A DNA stretch of 64,000 bases, from contig NW_027460346.1 of assembly GCF_050947875.1 (NCBI RefSeq), forward strand, positions 4,654,000-4,717,999, given 5' to 3'. The DNA is from Dermacentor variabilis (taxonomy: Eukaryota > Arthropoda > Arachnida > Ixodida > Ixodidae). This document shows, piece by piece, positions 43,878 to 55,707 of the stretch (position 1 is the first letter of the stretch; each line of letters starts with the position of its first letter). The notes beneath the pieces were generated by a model. It was given only the letters and a program-made list of their open reading frames with translations. It did no database searches and was not told the DNA's origin. The translations under genes and the position numbers were made by a program.

Positions 43878-46800
43878 TGAGAATTATGCTTGGGAAGGGT
43901 GCAACGGAACTGAGTGGGAAAGAAAGGGCGAGGGAGTCGGAATGCTCAGCCATCAGGGAGCCAAACGGTAAAGAGTAAATTGATGATGTCAAGAGCACCT
44001 TTGGTGGTCAGAAACAATGAGTGGAAAAAAACTTGGCTGGGCGTTTCGTATATATGGACAGTAAACAATAGCACAGAGAAGAATATAGAGTTTGTGGAAT
44101 GCATAAGTGCTGATATTAAGGCTTTCGGGAATGATGCCGAAATTACCCTATTAAGTGACAAGAATGCCCGCATTCTGGATTTCGATGGCTATACAGACAA
44201 CAACGGGTAGTCAATGCTAGACCTTCGTGAGCAACATAACCTCGTCATCGTGAATACAGGGCTTAAGTGTGAATGGCAGATCACGTGAGAAGTGGGAAAC
44301 CGGCAATTTGACCATTGATTACTGTCTGATGACCGAATGAATTCATAATACGTTGAAAGAAAGTGTCATTGACGAGGGAGGGTATAGCAGCACAGGGAGT
44401 GACCAGAAACGCATCATTTTGAAAATTGGATATGTAGTTGGGAAAGAGAGCAAATCGCCGAGAGTTGGAATATAGTGACCTACTAAGTGTAATAACGACA
44501 GAAATACCGAAAGAGAAACTACATGTTCGTTGGAAAGGAAAAAAGAAACCGAAAGGCTGATGGAACAGGCAGATACGAGAAGTGATTGCCGAACGATGAA
44601 AAGCATCCCGAGACCACAGGCAGGCAAAGCCGCAGTTGCCTCAGGATGTAGTAGCCAGTACATGGGAAATATACCGGGAAAAGAAGTCTGTGGTTCAAAT
44701 ACTGGTGCAAGCAAATATAGAAGGTGAAAGTGAACGTTGGTAGTGAGAAATACCTAAGAAAAAGAGGGCCGCACCAACAATATTTCGGGACCACATAAAA
44801 CTATGAAACAGGAATTCAACAACAATACAACAACATATCCTAAACGAACACGGAAATAAACTGGAAGGGGAAACGGCATTAAATTACACCCGAAAACTAA
44901 CAGCCGAATCTTTCTAAGGCAATCCCGAGGTTGTATTTGAAGAGAAAAAAGAGCGTGAAAGAGAACCATATAGAAAAGGAGCGGGTGCTGACAATTTTCA
45001 ACTGCATGGAAGAAAGCCAAAGAGAAAATTCCTAAGCGCACAGCCACACAGCTATTTGAGGTTCCCGTTAGGTTGATTAATAAACTAGGACCAAAAAGGA
45101 AGCTATGGTGAGAGCATGAAAAAACTTCAAAAGATTGACCAATACCAGACAGTTGGCGACAAACTAGAATGAATTTAATTTATAAAGGTAAGGGGGAGAA
45201 AGATAGAATTCACTCGTATAGACCGCTGACCATTACATCCGTAATATACAGGCTAGCAATGCAGGCAATCAAATTAAACCTGCAAGCATGGACAGAGAAT
45301 AATGGCATTTTGGGAGAACTTCAGAATGGCTTCAGTATAGGTAGGCGTTTGGATGATAACATATTTGTTCTTACTCAGTGTATTCAAATATCAAGCGGAG
45401 AAAGCGGAGCGTTATATGTGACTTTCTTAGACATTACAGGAGCGTATGACAACGTAGACCGCAACATCTTGTGGAATATTCGGGAAGGGGAAGGCTTAGG
45501 TGGCGATTGTCTCCAGCTTTGAGAGAGATTTACCTAGAAAAAGCCGTTTGCGTTGAATGGGAAGGGATGAGGAGCGATGAGAAAGTTGATATCAACAAGG
45601 GACTCACGCAGGGGTGCCATTTATCCCCACTGCTGTTTATGATGTACTTGGTGAGGACGGAGAGAGTGCTAGAAGGACGTAATATCGAGCTTAATCTCTT
45701 ATACAAACAGGAGGGTACACTGGTAGAGCAGCAACTTCCAAGTTTATTTTATGCGGACGACATGTGTGGCTAGCTAACAAGCAGAGTGACTTGCAACGTC
45801 TGGCAAATATCTATGGACAGGAAGGCGAGAATTTAGGTTTGAAATTTAGTGTTAGAAAATCAGGGGTTGTGGTATTCAATAAATGCAATGAACAGACAGT
45901 GGCAATACAGGACCAGTAAATACCATCGTACACGGATACACGAAGGTGATAGATATATGCAAGCATAGGAAAAAACAATAACAGTACAGGGGAAGACAAA
46001 TACAGCCACAATGAAGCGCAGGAAGCTATAGGGATACAATAGGTACGAGGTGCTCCAGGGTATGTGGAAAGGTGTAATGGTTTCAGGACTCACGTTTGGA
46101 AATGCGGTTGTTTGCCTGAAATCGTGAGTACAAGCAGGACTCTATGGGAAACAAAGGTCAGTGGGACGCCTCGCATTGGGCGCACACGGGAAGACTATAA
46201 ATGAAGCTGTGCAGGGTGATATCGGCTGGAGTGGTTTTGAAGCGGGGGAAGCTCAGATTAAAATTGATTATGAAGGACTCAGGAATATGGAAGAAAGTAT
46301 ATGGGCTGGGAGAGTGTTGAGCTATCTGTACAGAAAAAAAAAAACATTGATTCACAGTGGAGGAAAAGAAATAGGAGTTTACCAGCAATATGCGGCCTGA
46401 AGGGTAAGTAACGCAGCAACAAAGAACGTCAAGCGGAAGGTCAGAGAGGTTCAAATAATCTCATGGGTGGCGGCAATGGAAACGAGACCTGCCATGAGTA
46501 ACTACTTAAGAAGAAAAAGCGAAAGTTGGAAAGAAGCAATTTATGATAACTCAAACGGAATCACATTACTTTTCGAAGCGAGACCGGGATCCCTTAGAAT
46601 ATGCACCTACTTATAAAGCAAGATATAAGAAGGAAGAAGCATGTGCTTGCTGCCGTGAACCTAGGGAAACGATGGAGCATGTTTTATTACAATGTGAAGA
46701 CATCTGCCCAGTGTTCGATTTAGGCAGCACTGGCCTGCTTGAAGCCCTTGGGTTCAGCGAGAGCAGGGGAAAAGTGAACATGTCCGCAATAGGGACTGGA

Positions 46801-47005
46801 AATTGGTGGAACTAGGTAAGCAACAAAAAACGCAGACGTACAAAAGCAAAGTTCACAATGTGAGGTAAGAAAATTTGGTTGTGGGAGTTCATCGTGGTTT
46901 TTTTTAAACCTAGGTAGGGGACATTAGGCAGTATAACTGCATGTGCTTGGTGGCGCCACCCACCACGCCGTTACAAAGGTGACGTTCATAACATCCATCC
47001 ATCTC
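43878..47005 (+). mobile_element. LINE family A, copy 1 (5'-truncated)
   Basis: Aligns with 57650-61557. It starts inside the endonuclease (GAGAATTATG) and ends with GGTGGCGCCACCCACC...GACGTTCATAACATCC, where (CATC)n is the 3' tail. ORF1 is missing. Endonuclease pieces lie at 43914-44210, RT at 45169-45773 and the C-terminal zinc finger at 46600-46815, with stops and frameshifts between them. It keeps the uninterrupted version of the site where copy 2 carries an insertion (about 44585). Confidence 0.85.
45169..46815 (+). pseudogene. Family A LINE reverse transcriptase, copy 1
   Basis: RT fingers and palm read SYRPLTITSVIYRLAMQAIK, LGELQNGFSIGRRLDDNIF, DITGAYDNVDRNILW and LTQGCHLSPLLFMMY. The catalytic FYADD (about 45755) is intact but the frame is lost four residues later. 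The C-terminus (46543-46815) keeps a CCHC-like finger CACCREPRETMEHVLLQC. QGC.LSPLLF is closer to RTE/L1/R2-type RTs than to CR1. I leave the clade open. Confidence 0.8.
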
Positions 47006-48695
47006 TAAAGTTCCTAAATGTAATGACATCTCTCTCCTCCGCCTACAACGGCGCTCCTTCTCTCGGCTACACCCGGCCGCAGACAGTGGCGCCACCTAGG
47101 TCGGGTCCAGCTAGCAGACGCTCCCAACCTTCGCCCCCTTTGGCGCGCATTGCACTGCGCGTCTGAAGGATTTGGTTGTTGCGTTTGTGACAGGAGAGGT
47201 TCATGAATGAGTTACTACAATAACTGCTGGTACCCACGTTGCACTGCTGTGTCGAAGCTCCTTTCGCTGCGATCGCTTCGATTAAGGCGTCAACGGTGGA
47301 CGGGTGCGCGCAAGTGAGCTAACGGAGTGTTCTTTCTCGAGCGGCGCCTTGTTATCAGCTTCATTTGAACTTCAACGCCCGCAAGTGAAATTGGAACAAC
47401 GTACGCTTTGTATGTGGATCTTTACCTTTTACTTTTTAAAAATACAGACGTGGGGTCTAGGCATTATATGAACCGATGGTGCACGGTGTACTACTTCCAT
47501 GATACATTCTGTCAAAGGCGCGTTTGCTCGTACTACAAAAAGGGTGGGTAATGTATCTGGCCTTAATTTCTTGATGCCGTAATTCCGAAGGACTGGGCGT
47601 TCACATTGGTATTCGGTGAAGTGATGCTAAGATGAATAAACTACGATTGTGTATGGCACGCCTCTTTGAGAAATAATACAGGGCACGGAAGAAAATATAC
47701 ACCATGACATTTCCCAAATAATTTCGAAATTAAGAGCTGTTGCTATGTCAGCCCGCCATGTGCACGGCCATAACGATTTTAGCAACGTCGAAAATGGTCT
47801 GGGTCATTGCGCGCCCCTTCGTTAGAGGTTTCTTTTAGCCGACCTGTCCGCGTTAAAGATGTTTCAGGTAGCTTAGATTTGCACATCTTCGAACCCAATA
47901 TAATTTCGGCTGTGTTTAGCGGATGCCTGCATTGTGATTTATTATACGCGCAGATACGGCATACTCAAGATATAGCTGCCGTTACTGTGCCCAGGCACAG
48001 TAACTGCCGACGTTGGTAATAATCCCGCAAATACGAATACGTGCACCAATGCGCGCTACATAAAAGTTAGACTTGCACCACGAGTAGTATGAACAGCGGG
48101 GGGCTCAAACGACGAGAACCGCCGTTTTACTCCCGAGTTCGTCAGCTGAGTTCTACTAAAAAAAGAAAGAAAAAGTCTAGCAATGCCCGTCACTTCAGTC
48201 TGCAATACGCGTCACTGAACGGCGGTTCGAACTCACATATGAAGGGCAACTTACGTGTCTGAGCGCAGCAATGGTTGCAACTAAAATAAAACGAAACGAG
48301 TGCGCCAAGCAATGTGCGCAACATCATAATAAAGCCTGGCGAACCAGAAGCGCGAACGGCGAGGCTCAGACAACATGAAGCCCGACTTCGTAGCACTAAG
48401 TGAACGTTTCCAACTACAACCATGCCGAACGTTATTTGGTGCGAAGAAAGCCTGCAGACGCTCGCGCTTCTCACCAAATCGTCCAAAAAAATATGAGTGA
48501 CTTCTGATGAACGGCCACATTCCTCACAAAGGCGCGTGTCTCGCGCATTTTCAAAGTTTGCACGGTCGATTGTGCGCAGCGAAATGCTTCGGCGAGCCGC
48601 GTTGCTTCTTCCGGATAGAATGATGAAAAGTATTTTTCCCCTAGCCTCCTCGCTTGTTGCACCCATAAGCACAACCTAGGCAACGCCGCAATACG
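47006..48695. other. No recognisable gene
   Basis: Intergenic-looking DNA with frames up to 160 codons (48190-48672 minus) that show no domain. Confidence 0.4.
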
Positions 48696-48699
48696 TTAA

Positions 48700-50178
48700 A
48701 GGGACCCTGAAACGCTTTTGACGATTTTCTACAAACGTACTGAGTCGTTAAAGCAGGCCCTTCTGATCATTATTTGACACATCTAAGTGCTCTGCGTAAA
48801 GCGTGTAATTAATTATAAGGTTTTAAAGATGCACATCGCTGCCGATCGCAGCACACTGCTCGGCGGAATTTTAAGCCGCCCCTACCCATATGACCGAAAT
48901 CACCCATACGACGTCAGTGGGGCGAGCTATCCGATTGGCTGACCAGGGCGCGTGATCGATAATTTTTCCAACTTTATGGTAAACAAATGATCTTCGTAAT
49001 AGTTGGAATGTTAGTTAATTTGTTTGTATGATCAAAAAGTAGCATAAAGAGAATGCACAAGAACAATTTTTCAGTACATTAAGCACTTCCGGCACACAGC
49101 AAGTGTCGTCTGCTTGTGTTACAACGTACTCCATTTTGACGAGAGCTCCGCGGTCACAGTTGGTCTCAGTCTTTTCGCGAGCACTATGATTCGACTTTGT
49201 TGCCTTGTGGACTGCAAACGTAGCGACTGGCAATATGTCAAGCTGCGACATCGTGTCCCTCTCTCTGCAAGGCAGCGTACGAGCGAACTGGCTGCTGCGC
49301 ATCGGACTACCGCTATCCGATCGGCGCCAGGATTTGCGCGTTTGTGGCCGTCACTTTACACCGGAAGATTACTAACGCAACAGCGTTTCGCGAGTCCCGC
49401 AAACGTAAGCGCAAGGGGACAGGGTCTGGCCGCTTGACTGTGCCGTAACGGGATGAGCCGAGATGAGCAGAAGCGCAAATGTGAATGGTCTGCACGGTGC
49501 AGCCACCTGGTGGCACAGAGCGCAACCATACACAGTTGCAGCAACGAAGCGTATTCTTCTTTGGTGCTGGCGCGTATTTTTCGCAGGAGTGTAATCATCG
49601 ACACGTTGTTTTTATAAATGTTTAAAATGTTTTACACTTGGTTAGAGCAATATTAGCGCTTTGTTTGGCTGGTTAAGCGCTGCGCCAACAAGTGTCTGGA
49701 CCGTGTAGACCGATCAGGCCGCTCACGTACGTCTACGCCAAAGTTCCTTCATCAGCTTGAGTTTATGCCTCCAGTGATTTGCCGAAATGGCCAGCTTGCC
49801 TGTGGTTAACGGAATACCAGACATGTTCGGCGCTACGACAGAATGCTCGCAACATACGCTGCTTCGATAGCTCTCGCTTGGGGTCGACAGCCAAGCGGCT
49901 AGCGGAGAGGTCTCGCGCGGGCGGGGGGGGGCTCCAAAACAACCGGAAGTGGACGATGTGATGTCGCAAAGTGACGCAGGACCAGTGAAGGCGGAGCGTA
50001 GCCCCGCTCGCTCGGCGACCGAGTTGAGGAGGAAAAGCGTGGATGGGGAGGAGGGTAACTTCTAATCGCTTGTAGCTCCATTAATACGTAACGCTTCACT
50101 CAAATTGTGGTGCGAATGTTCTACTTAAGCTGTACCCTACGCGTCTACAAAATTTGTCCGAACCGTTTCAGGGGCCCT
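48700..50178 (+). mobile_element. TTAA-flanked DNA transposon with THAP exon (Kolobok-like)
   Basis: Bounded by TTAA at 48696-48699 and 50179-50182. Terminal inverted repeats AGGGACCCTGAAACG and CGTTTCAGGGGCCCT match at 14 of 15 positions, and similarity continues weakly inwards. Length is 1,479 bp. It carries a degraded THAP domain but no DDE core, so it is a deletion derivative. TTAA targets plus a THAP-bearing protein are features I associate with Kolobok; piggyBac also uses TTAA but lacks THAP. Confidence 0.7.
49186..49376 (+). pseudogene. THAP zinc-finger exon, frameshifted
   Basis: An ATG opens MIRLCCLVDCKRSDWQYVK (first Cys pair of a THAP finger, C-x4-C). After a frame change near 49315 it continues QDLRVCGRHFTPEDY, which supplies the second Cys and the His. 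The tryptophan expected between them is not evident. It lies about 490 bases inside the left end of the TTAA-flanked element and would be the DNA-binding exon of its lost transposase. Confidence 0.6.
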
Positions 50179-50455
50179 TTAACGGCGCCAGAGCTAGCGA
50201 AACGCTTCCCGCTAAAACTCCACCGCCAGAAACCAACCATAGCGCGATTTCGATATCCGGAAATGGCGCCGGCGTCTGCTATGGACCAAAAAAGGGCGCG
50301 CAAGCACGTGACCATGGCGCTTCGACCAATACGAAGGTCGACTCTCCGGAAGCGTGGCAGGCGAAATAGAGAGCGGCAAAGTTCCGAGGAAGTCCTTATT
50401 TTTAAAGGAAAGCTTTCTTTGCCTCTTCCTTCGACTTTCCCACTACTGCTGCTGC

Positions 50456-50694
50456 TACCCGCCGTGGTTGCTCAGTGGCCTTGGTGTTAGGCTGCTGAGC
50501 ACGAGGTCGCGGGATCGAATCCCGGCCATGGCGGCCGCATTTCGATGGAGGCGAAATGCGAAAACACCCGTGTACTTAGATTTAGGTGCACGTTAAAGAT
50601 GCCCAGGTGGTCGAAATTTTCGGAATCATCCACTACGGCGTGCCTCATAATCAGAAAGTGGTTTTGGCACGTTAAACCCCATAATTTTTTTATT
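50456..50694 (+). mobile_element. tRNA-derived SINE (ixodid tick type), second copy
   Basis: Full-length relative of 17653-17893, with A box, B box GGGATCGAATCCC, body and an A/T-rich tail. Exact 12-base direct repeats TACTGCTGCTGC flank it at 50444-50455 and 50695-50706. It was inserted into a CTG-rich run. Confidence 0.9.
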
Positions 50695-50776
50695 TACTGC
50701 TGCTGCAAAGCACGCCGCGTCGCAGGGGGAGAGGGTGGTTCAAAGCGTGTTAGAGAGAAAAAGCGATGCTCGAAAC

Positions 50777-50900
50777 TTCATGATCAAAAATAACGTACAG
50801 CGCAAAGGACAAGGACAGCGATAGACGACATACACAGCGCTGTGTATGTCGTCTATCGCTGTGCTTGTCCTTTGCGCTGTACGTTATTTTTGATCATGAA
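50777..50900. repeat. 124-nt spacerless palindrome
   Basis: Two 62-base arms meet at AGC/GCT (50838/50839) with only one mismatch (50814). The right arm runs on into TTACCAACTAGCCC, a string also seen near a Penelope-like fragment at 14251-14268. I take the palindrome to be a head-to-head junction of two short retroelement termini. Confidence 0.9.
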
Positions 50901-51214
50901 TTACCAACTAGCCCAAGCAACCACGCTAGAAACTTGTTTTCAGCCCACCGCGTCGAATGTGCACAATACCTTCTGGACCCCCTGGCCGTCGTCAGTTTAG
51001 TCGCTTGACAGCTATAATTATCCGTGACTCACTACAGAAGCATTGCAGAAACTGCAGCGCCTCCCTTTCTACTAACGTGAGAGTCCAGAGGGGACGTTCT
51101 GCTGTAGAACTGTATGGGGAAGGCAAGAGAAGAGGCAGTTCCAATACTGGAGTGGCGAGGGGGGGAGATGTGAGAAGGCAGCAGAACTGATAGTTGGGCG
51201 AGTTAGTACGAATT

Positions 51215-51321
51215 CATAGTGAAATATTTAGCGCGCACAATTGACAAGGACAGAGTGAAGCACTCGTGTGTCCCCCTTCACTGTGTGCTTGTCAATTGTG
51301 CGCGCAAAATATTTTACTATG
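51215..51321. repeat. Hairpin with 46 bp arms and 15 bp loop
   Basis: CATAGTGAAATATTTAGCGC (from 51215) pairs with GCGCAAAATATTTTACTATG (to 51321), with few mismatches. The outer and inner portions share CTTGTC with the 50777 palindrome. It is likely the same kind of element terminus. Confidence 0.85.
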
Positions 51322-53358
51322 AGTGAGAAGGCAAGCAACACTACTACTATAGGACGGCAGTTGCGGGAAAACTGGATAAGCTTAAGTTCAAGGTACGGAA
51401 CAATACGTTGCTCATATTTCTGAAAAAATAAACCCCATGCAAATATGCCGAGCGGACAAACTACGCAGGGCGTGCAGAAGTAGAGCGGCATTAATTAAAG
51501 CGCATCGCAGGGTCCGGCGCACGCTCATTTGTACCATGTGTCCCGAATCACCGCATGCGGCAAGTTGCACACGACGCGCCGTACGACATATCGCACGGAA
51601 AATCGCACCATGCGTTTCGCGCTTTACAGCGGCTTATTAAGCCGATCGGACAAAGGTGGACATGTTATGGGTCTAATATAATTTTCAAACACACACACAT
51701 ACCCACAAATAAAAAAACAGCTTGAAGGCACCGTAAACGTGGCCACTGACATTGAAAAACTGAGTCCGACTCACTATTGAAAGCGCACTGAGATGTCCTC
51801 TGTAGGAATGCGTAGATATTCAGAAAGGTTCGCACTGGTAGGATATTACGGGCCAATGATGATATTCTAATTCTTATTTTACTTTTCCATATTCTTCTGT
51901 GGTATGTGCTGCTCTCCGGATACATTATCACAATATATGATCGGCTGGTCATCAGAAGGCAAATTGGTAGGGACAAAATCGTACGGAAAATAAGATAACC
52001 ACATTAACTCGACTATAGGCCTGATTCACAGGTCGTTGTCCGTATTAATTTTGTTTTTTTCGTATTCACTAAGTCGTCTTTCTTTTCTTCTGCGGTAAAA
52101 ATCGTCCGGACAGCTTTGTTACCACTACGCCTTCTCATTCGTGCCAAAAATGAAAACGTTGTCAGGTTAAACTACTACTTGGCTATCGAAACGTGAAACA
52201 GTCGACGAAAATAGCAGGCTTGAGCCACCGAAGTGAACCCTGCCTTTAGTAGGAAGGACTTACATTGATGGGCAGACCGATCCGAGCTTAGAGCAGCAGG
52301 AACTGCACTGTCTTGCTTGCTTGCTTTCTGTCCATGGAATGCCCGTCGTGTTCGTCTTCTTTACTTTCCCTGCGCGAAGTAGCGCAGACCCACTATTGGT
52401 GCTTCGCCGACGTTAGGATCGACCTATCAGGTTTGAGAAGCATTCAAACGCGCTTACCCATGCCAACATAATGGCCCTCTTCTCCGAATGGACGACAGCT
52501 GACAAAAAAGGAGAGAAGAAAACTAAAAGGCATGAAAACTCCCCCCTGCCCCACCGCTCTCCAGAAGCTGACACAAGAGGGGAGACAAAGCAAGACAAAC
52601 CGGAATGCAGCAACGCCCCCCCCCCCTCTGCGCTATCCACAAGCTGACACAAAAGGGTGGACGGGGAAAAGGACTTCTACTTCCACATTCTCCGAAAGAA
52701 GACCGCGCCGACAACAGGATCGCCAGTGAGAAGCTGGCCCACGTGTTAATAGGTCCGCTCGAGACTCGGGAGGTGGCGAATGGAAGTGCTCTTCGGGGCT
52801 CCGTGGCGGCGACGAAATCATAAGTTTTTGTTCATGCTTTGAGCTTGCTTCTGTTTCTTATTTTCATTTCTTCCCTTTTAAATAGTAATTGGGTGGTTTT
52901 CTTTTCCTTTCCTTTTTTTTTTGTCTCTTGCATTTCTGGTACGCGGGTGTGCTTCGTGTACATTTATTTTGCTGAATGGTTAGAGCATCCTTTCATGCCA
53001 CGTGCTCCAACACGTGTAGCCGAGTGGGACGTTGAGTGTTTGTAGTCTTTAAATGGTAGTTGGAAGTGGCAAGAGATATAGTTATTAGTGGTTTTACTGT
53101 GCGTGTTTTGGTAGGAAAGTGAGAACGTGGCCGCGTGGTTGAGCGCGTGCGACAGCGTGTCATACCTTCGGTCTCCCCGGCATTGATTATTTTTGAAACA
53201 GTGGTGAGAGTTGCTTTGCGACATTTTGAGTATTTGGATCCTGTGCGTATCGGTCTTTGCTAAAAGGCACGCGCTCTGCATTGATATAGTATTATAGTAT
53301 TTGCATCAGTAGTAGCATTATTATAGTATTCTAATATTTGCAAAAAGCCATGCAATAC
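51322..53358. other. Unannotated stretch, probably including an LTR-element leader
   Basis: No domain is seen. The last 700 bases before 53359 may be the 5' leader of the gag-like ORF, but no 5' LTR matching 55716-56634 is found. Confidence 0.4.
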
Positions 53359-54691
53359 ATGGCGAGAAACACGGGAAGCAAGCAGTGCGCGGGGTTCCCT
53401 CAAGGCAGATGAGGAGCCGGATGAGAAAGGGGAGGGAATCGAATCAACCGGCATAGAATGTGAAGTCCATAATAGGCTGCAGAAAATGGAAGCTTTCCGG
53501 GAAGAGCTTCTCAAACAGGTGCAAGAGGTGCTATGCCAACAGAGAACTGTAGAGACAGCTAGGCCAGCTGCGAACGAATTGGCACAGGTACCGCGCGTGT
53601 GCGTCGCATCTCAAGGTAGCGAGGTACAGAATACTGCGGACTTGACAGACACGAGCACCTATGTCGAGTCAGACCTGCGTACCGAAGTGAGGTGCCAGCT
53701 GGACGATGCAGTTGACAGTAGTTCTCGGTATGGCGAGCTCCGTAGCTCACGAGAGAGCAACTGCATGGTTCAGGGATCTGTGCGGCTCTCCGCCAGTCTC
53801 GGTAGCCTAGAGATGGATGATTTAATTAGGAGTCATTCGGACTGTGCGTGTGAGACAAAGCTCGAGACCGACGGGCTGTGTGTCGATGCACAGCGTGAGC
53901 TGGACAATGCAGTAGAGGGCAGTTCGCAAGAGTGCGAGTTGCATAGCTCGAGTAAAGCCTGCTGCAATGAGCCAGAGTCGGTGGAGCTGTCCGCCAGTCA
54001 AGGCAAAGATAGAGTCGATTTAAATAATAATCACTCAGACCGTGCGGTCAAGAGACCGATCCGGGCCGATGAGATGTGTAACGGCCAGCACGAGGCGCCG
54101 GAAGGCGACATGAAGGAGCATTCAAACAGAAAGCGCCGCAGAAAGAAGCGCCGTAAGGATCGGAATGCGGTGACTAAAGTAACGAAGCCAGAAGGCGACA
54201 TGAAGAAACATTCAAAGAGAAAGCGCCGCAGAAAGAAGAGCCGTAAGGATCAGAATGCGATGGCTAAAGCAGCGAAGCCAAAGACGGCAACAGACGCGAA
54301 AAGGCAGGGCGCAGCAAAAAGAAAGGTGCGGTCGTCACGGACGACGTTGACGCATCAAATACGTTCGAGCCACCGGTCAAAAGGGGACCGAGAAGCATGT
54401 TCTGCACGGACGCGGAAAAAGGGCACGAAGCAGTTAAATTCCTCGTCGTTCCGTCGTTCTTTCCAAAGCTCAGCGTGCAGTACGAAGAAGCGCAAGGTGG
54501 CAAGACGAGACCAGGTGGGGAGTAGCGACGCGGTCAGTCGAGGTCATGCTGAAAGCGAGGCGCGAGGACGCAAATTGGCAGGGGACTCTAACGTCTTGGG
54601 GGAGCTGATAGTGAGTCAGCCCTTTTGTTGTTTCGCCGTAGCTAGAGTAGCTTTCGGTCCGCGACCACCTCGGGTACGGCTCAAAGTATGA
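53359..54691 (+). pseudogene. Gag-like ORF of an LTR retrotransposon
   Basis: An ATG at 53359 opens MARNTGSKQCAG. A one-base frame change near 53393 then gives an uninterrupted frame through GSLKADEEPDE and a second ATG at 53486 (401 codons from there). The protein has an N-terminal helix (MEAFREELLKQVQEVL), an acidic and Ser-rich middle, two near-identical Lys/Arg blocks (KRRRKKRRKDRN and KRRRKKSRKDQN, about residues 215-260 from 53486), and ends FGPRPPRVRLKV. From memory, ORFs of this layout recur in tick genomes beside LTR elements. No zinc knuckle, protease or RT is seen, so assignment as gag is by layout and by the polypurine tract and LTR downstream. Basic blocks suggest nucleic-acid binding. 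Confidence 0.5.
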
Positions 54692-55707
54692 GTCAGTCTA
54701 AAACGTTTGAAACAGGGAGGCCGAGAGAGCTTCCGTAGAAGTGAAACGTATTTTGTTTTATTTTTGAACATTTCGAAATTTTCGCGATTTAAAACTAGGA
54801 ATTTCTTTCAATATTTAAGGCAAGAGCTTTGTTTGTGTTTTCGTTTGAAAAGCTCCAAGATTGGAAAGATGCCTTTTAGGTAAAAGTTAAGTCTCGCGAG
54901 GTGTTCATTCATAAGTAGATAGGCTTTCAAATTTTGTGTGTAATTAACCTGAGTGTCAAGGTTATCGTTGAGAGGCCTATGGTAACGCGTGTGTGTTTTA
55001 GTTAACCTTCTTTTTAGGCGTTTTATTGTCTAAAGTTAACATCGTAAGTTTTCAATGAGTGCATGATTTGCACCGAGAAGCGTTTTAGTTCCTTTAGCAT
55101 CTGTCCTGTGTGGACGGAAGGAAGCAGAATTATGACTGGGTTGCTCGTGCGTGTTGAGGGCAGCCGTAGTCTGACTTGTTCAATGAGCGTGCGTAGAACG
55201 AGTTATTAACAGATGCAATATGTTTAAGGATTCTGCGGTGTCCGTAAGTTACGCAATTTTAGTTGCTCGTTTAAGCTACGTGTCCTGTAGGGACTAAAGG
55301 AAGAAACGTGAGTAGGCATAATGAAAGGTTTGCCTACGACGCAAGTACGCGTTCTGAATAGTGAAAGGCTAGCGCGCTTGTGATTACGTACTTGTGAAGA
55401 TGGCGAGACTGTTCAGTGGCACTAATACGTGCGATACATACGCCACTGCGATAGGCTGGAAACGTGCGGATCGTGTAGTTTGGGCGGTGCAAAAGCTAGT
55501 TGCTATATCGCTACAAAAGGAGTCAGCTTAACGGCAATGCCGACGGTTTAAGTCGTTGCCCCTAGAGTATCGAAAGCCTCATGCTCATCAGGGTTTCCGT
55601 GGCATTTTTTCGTACATTCATATGTTTTCCGAAGTGAAGCCGATTGTTAGCTGATTTTAATGACCACGTCCTAAAGCTTTCAAGACATTGCTGTTTTTAG
55701 TGTTGAA
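54692..55707. other. Long 3' untranslated region of the LTR element
   Basis: About 1 kb without coding potential between the gag-like ORF and the polypurine tract, where pol would be expected if the element were autonomous. Confidence 0.4.

Noticed and set aside
48190..48672. 160-codon minus-strand frame
   Set aside because: Overlapping frames in all phases here and no domain; treated as background.
53110..53190. tRNA-like string near GGCCGCGTGGTTGAGCGCG
   Set aside because: An A-box-like stretch without a B box or a foldable acceptor stem.
53486..54691. Host nuclear protein with Lys/Arg-rich blocks
   Set aside because: The upstream in-frame extension, frame change at the true ATG and downstream polypurine tract and LTR fit a retroelement ORF better.
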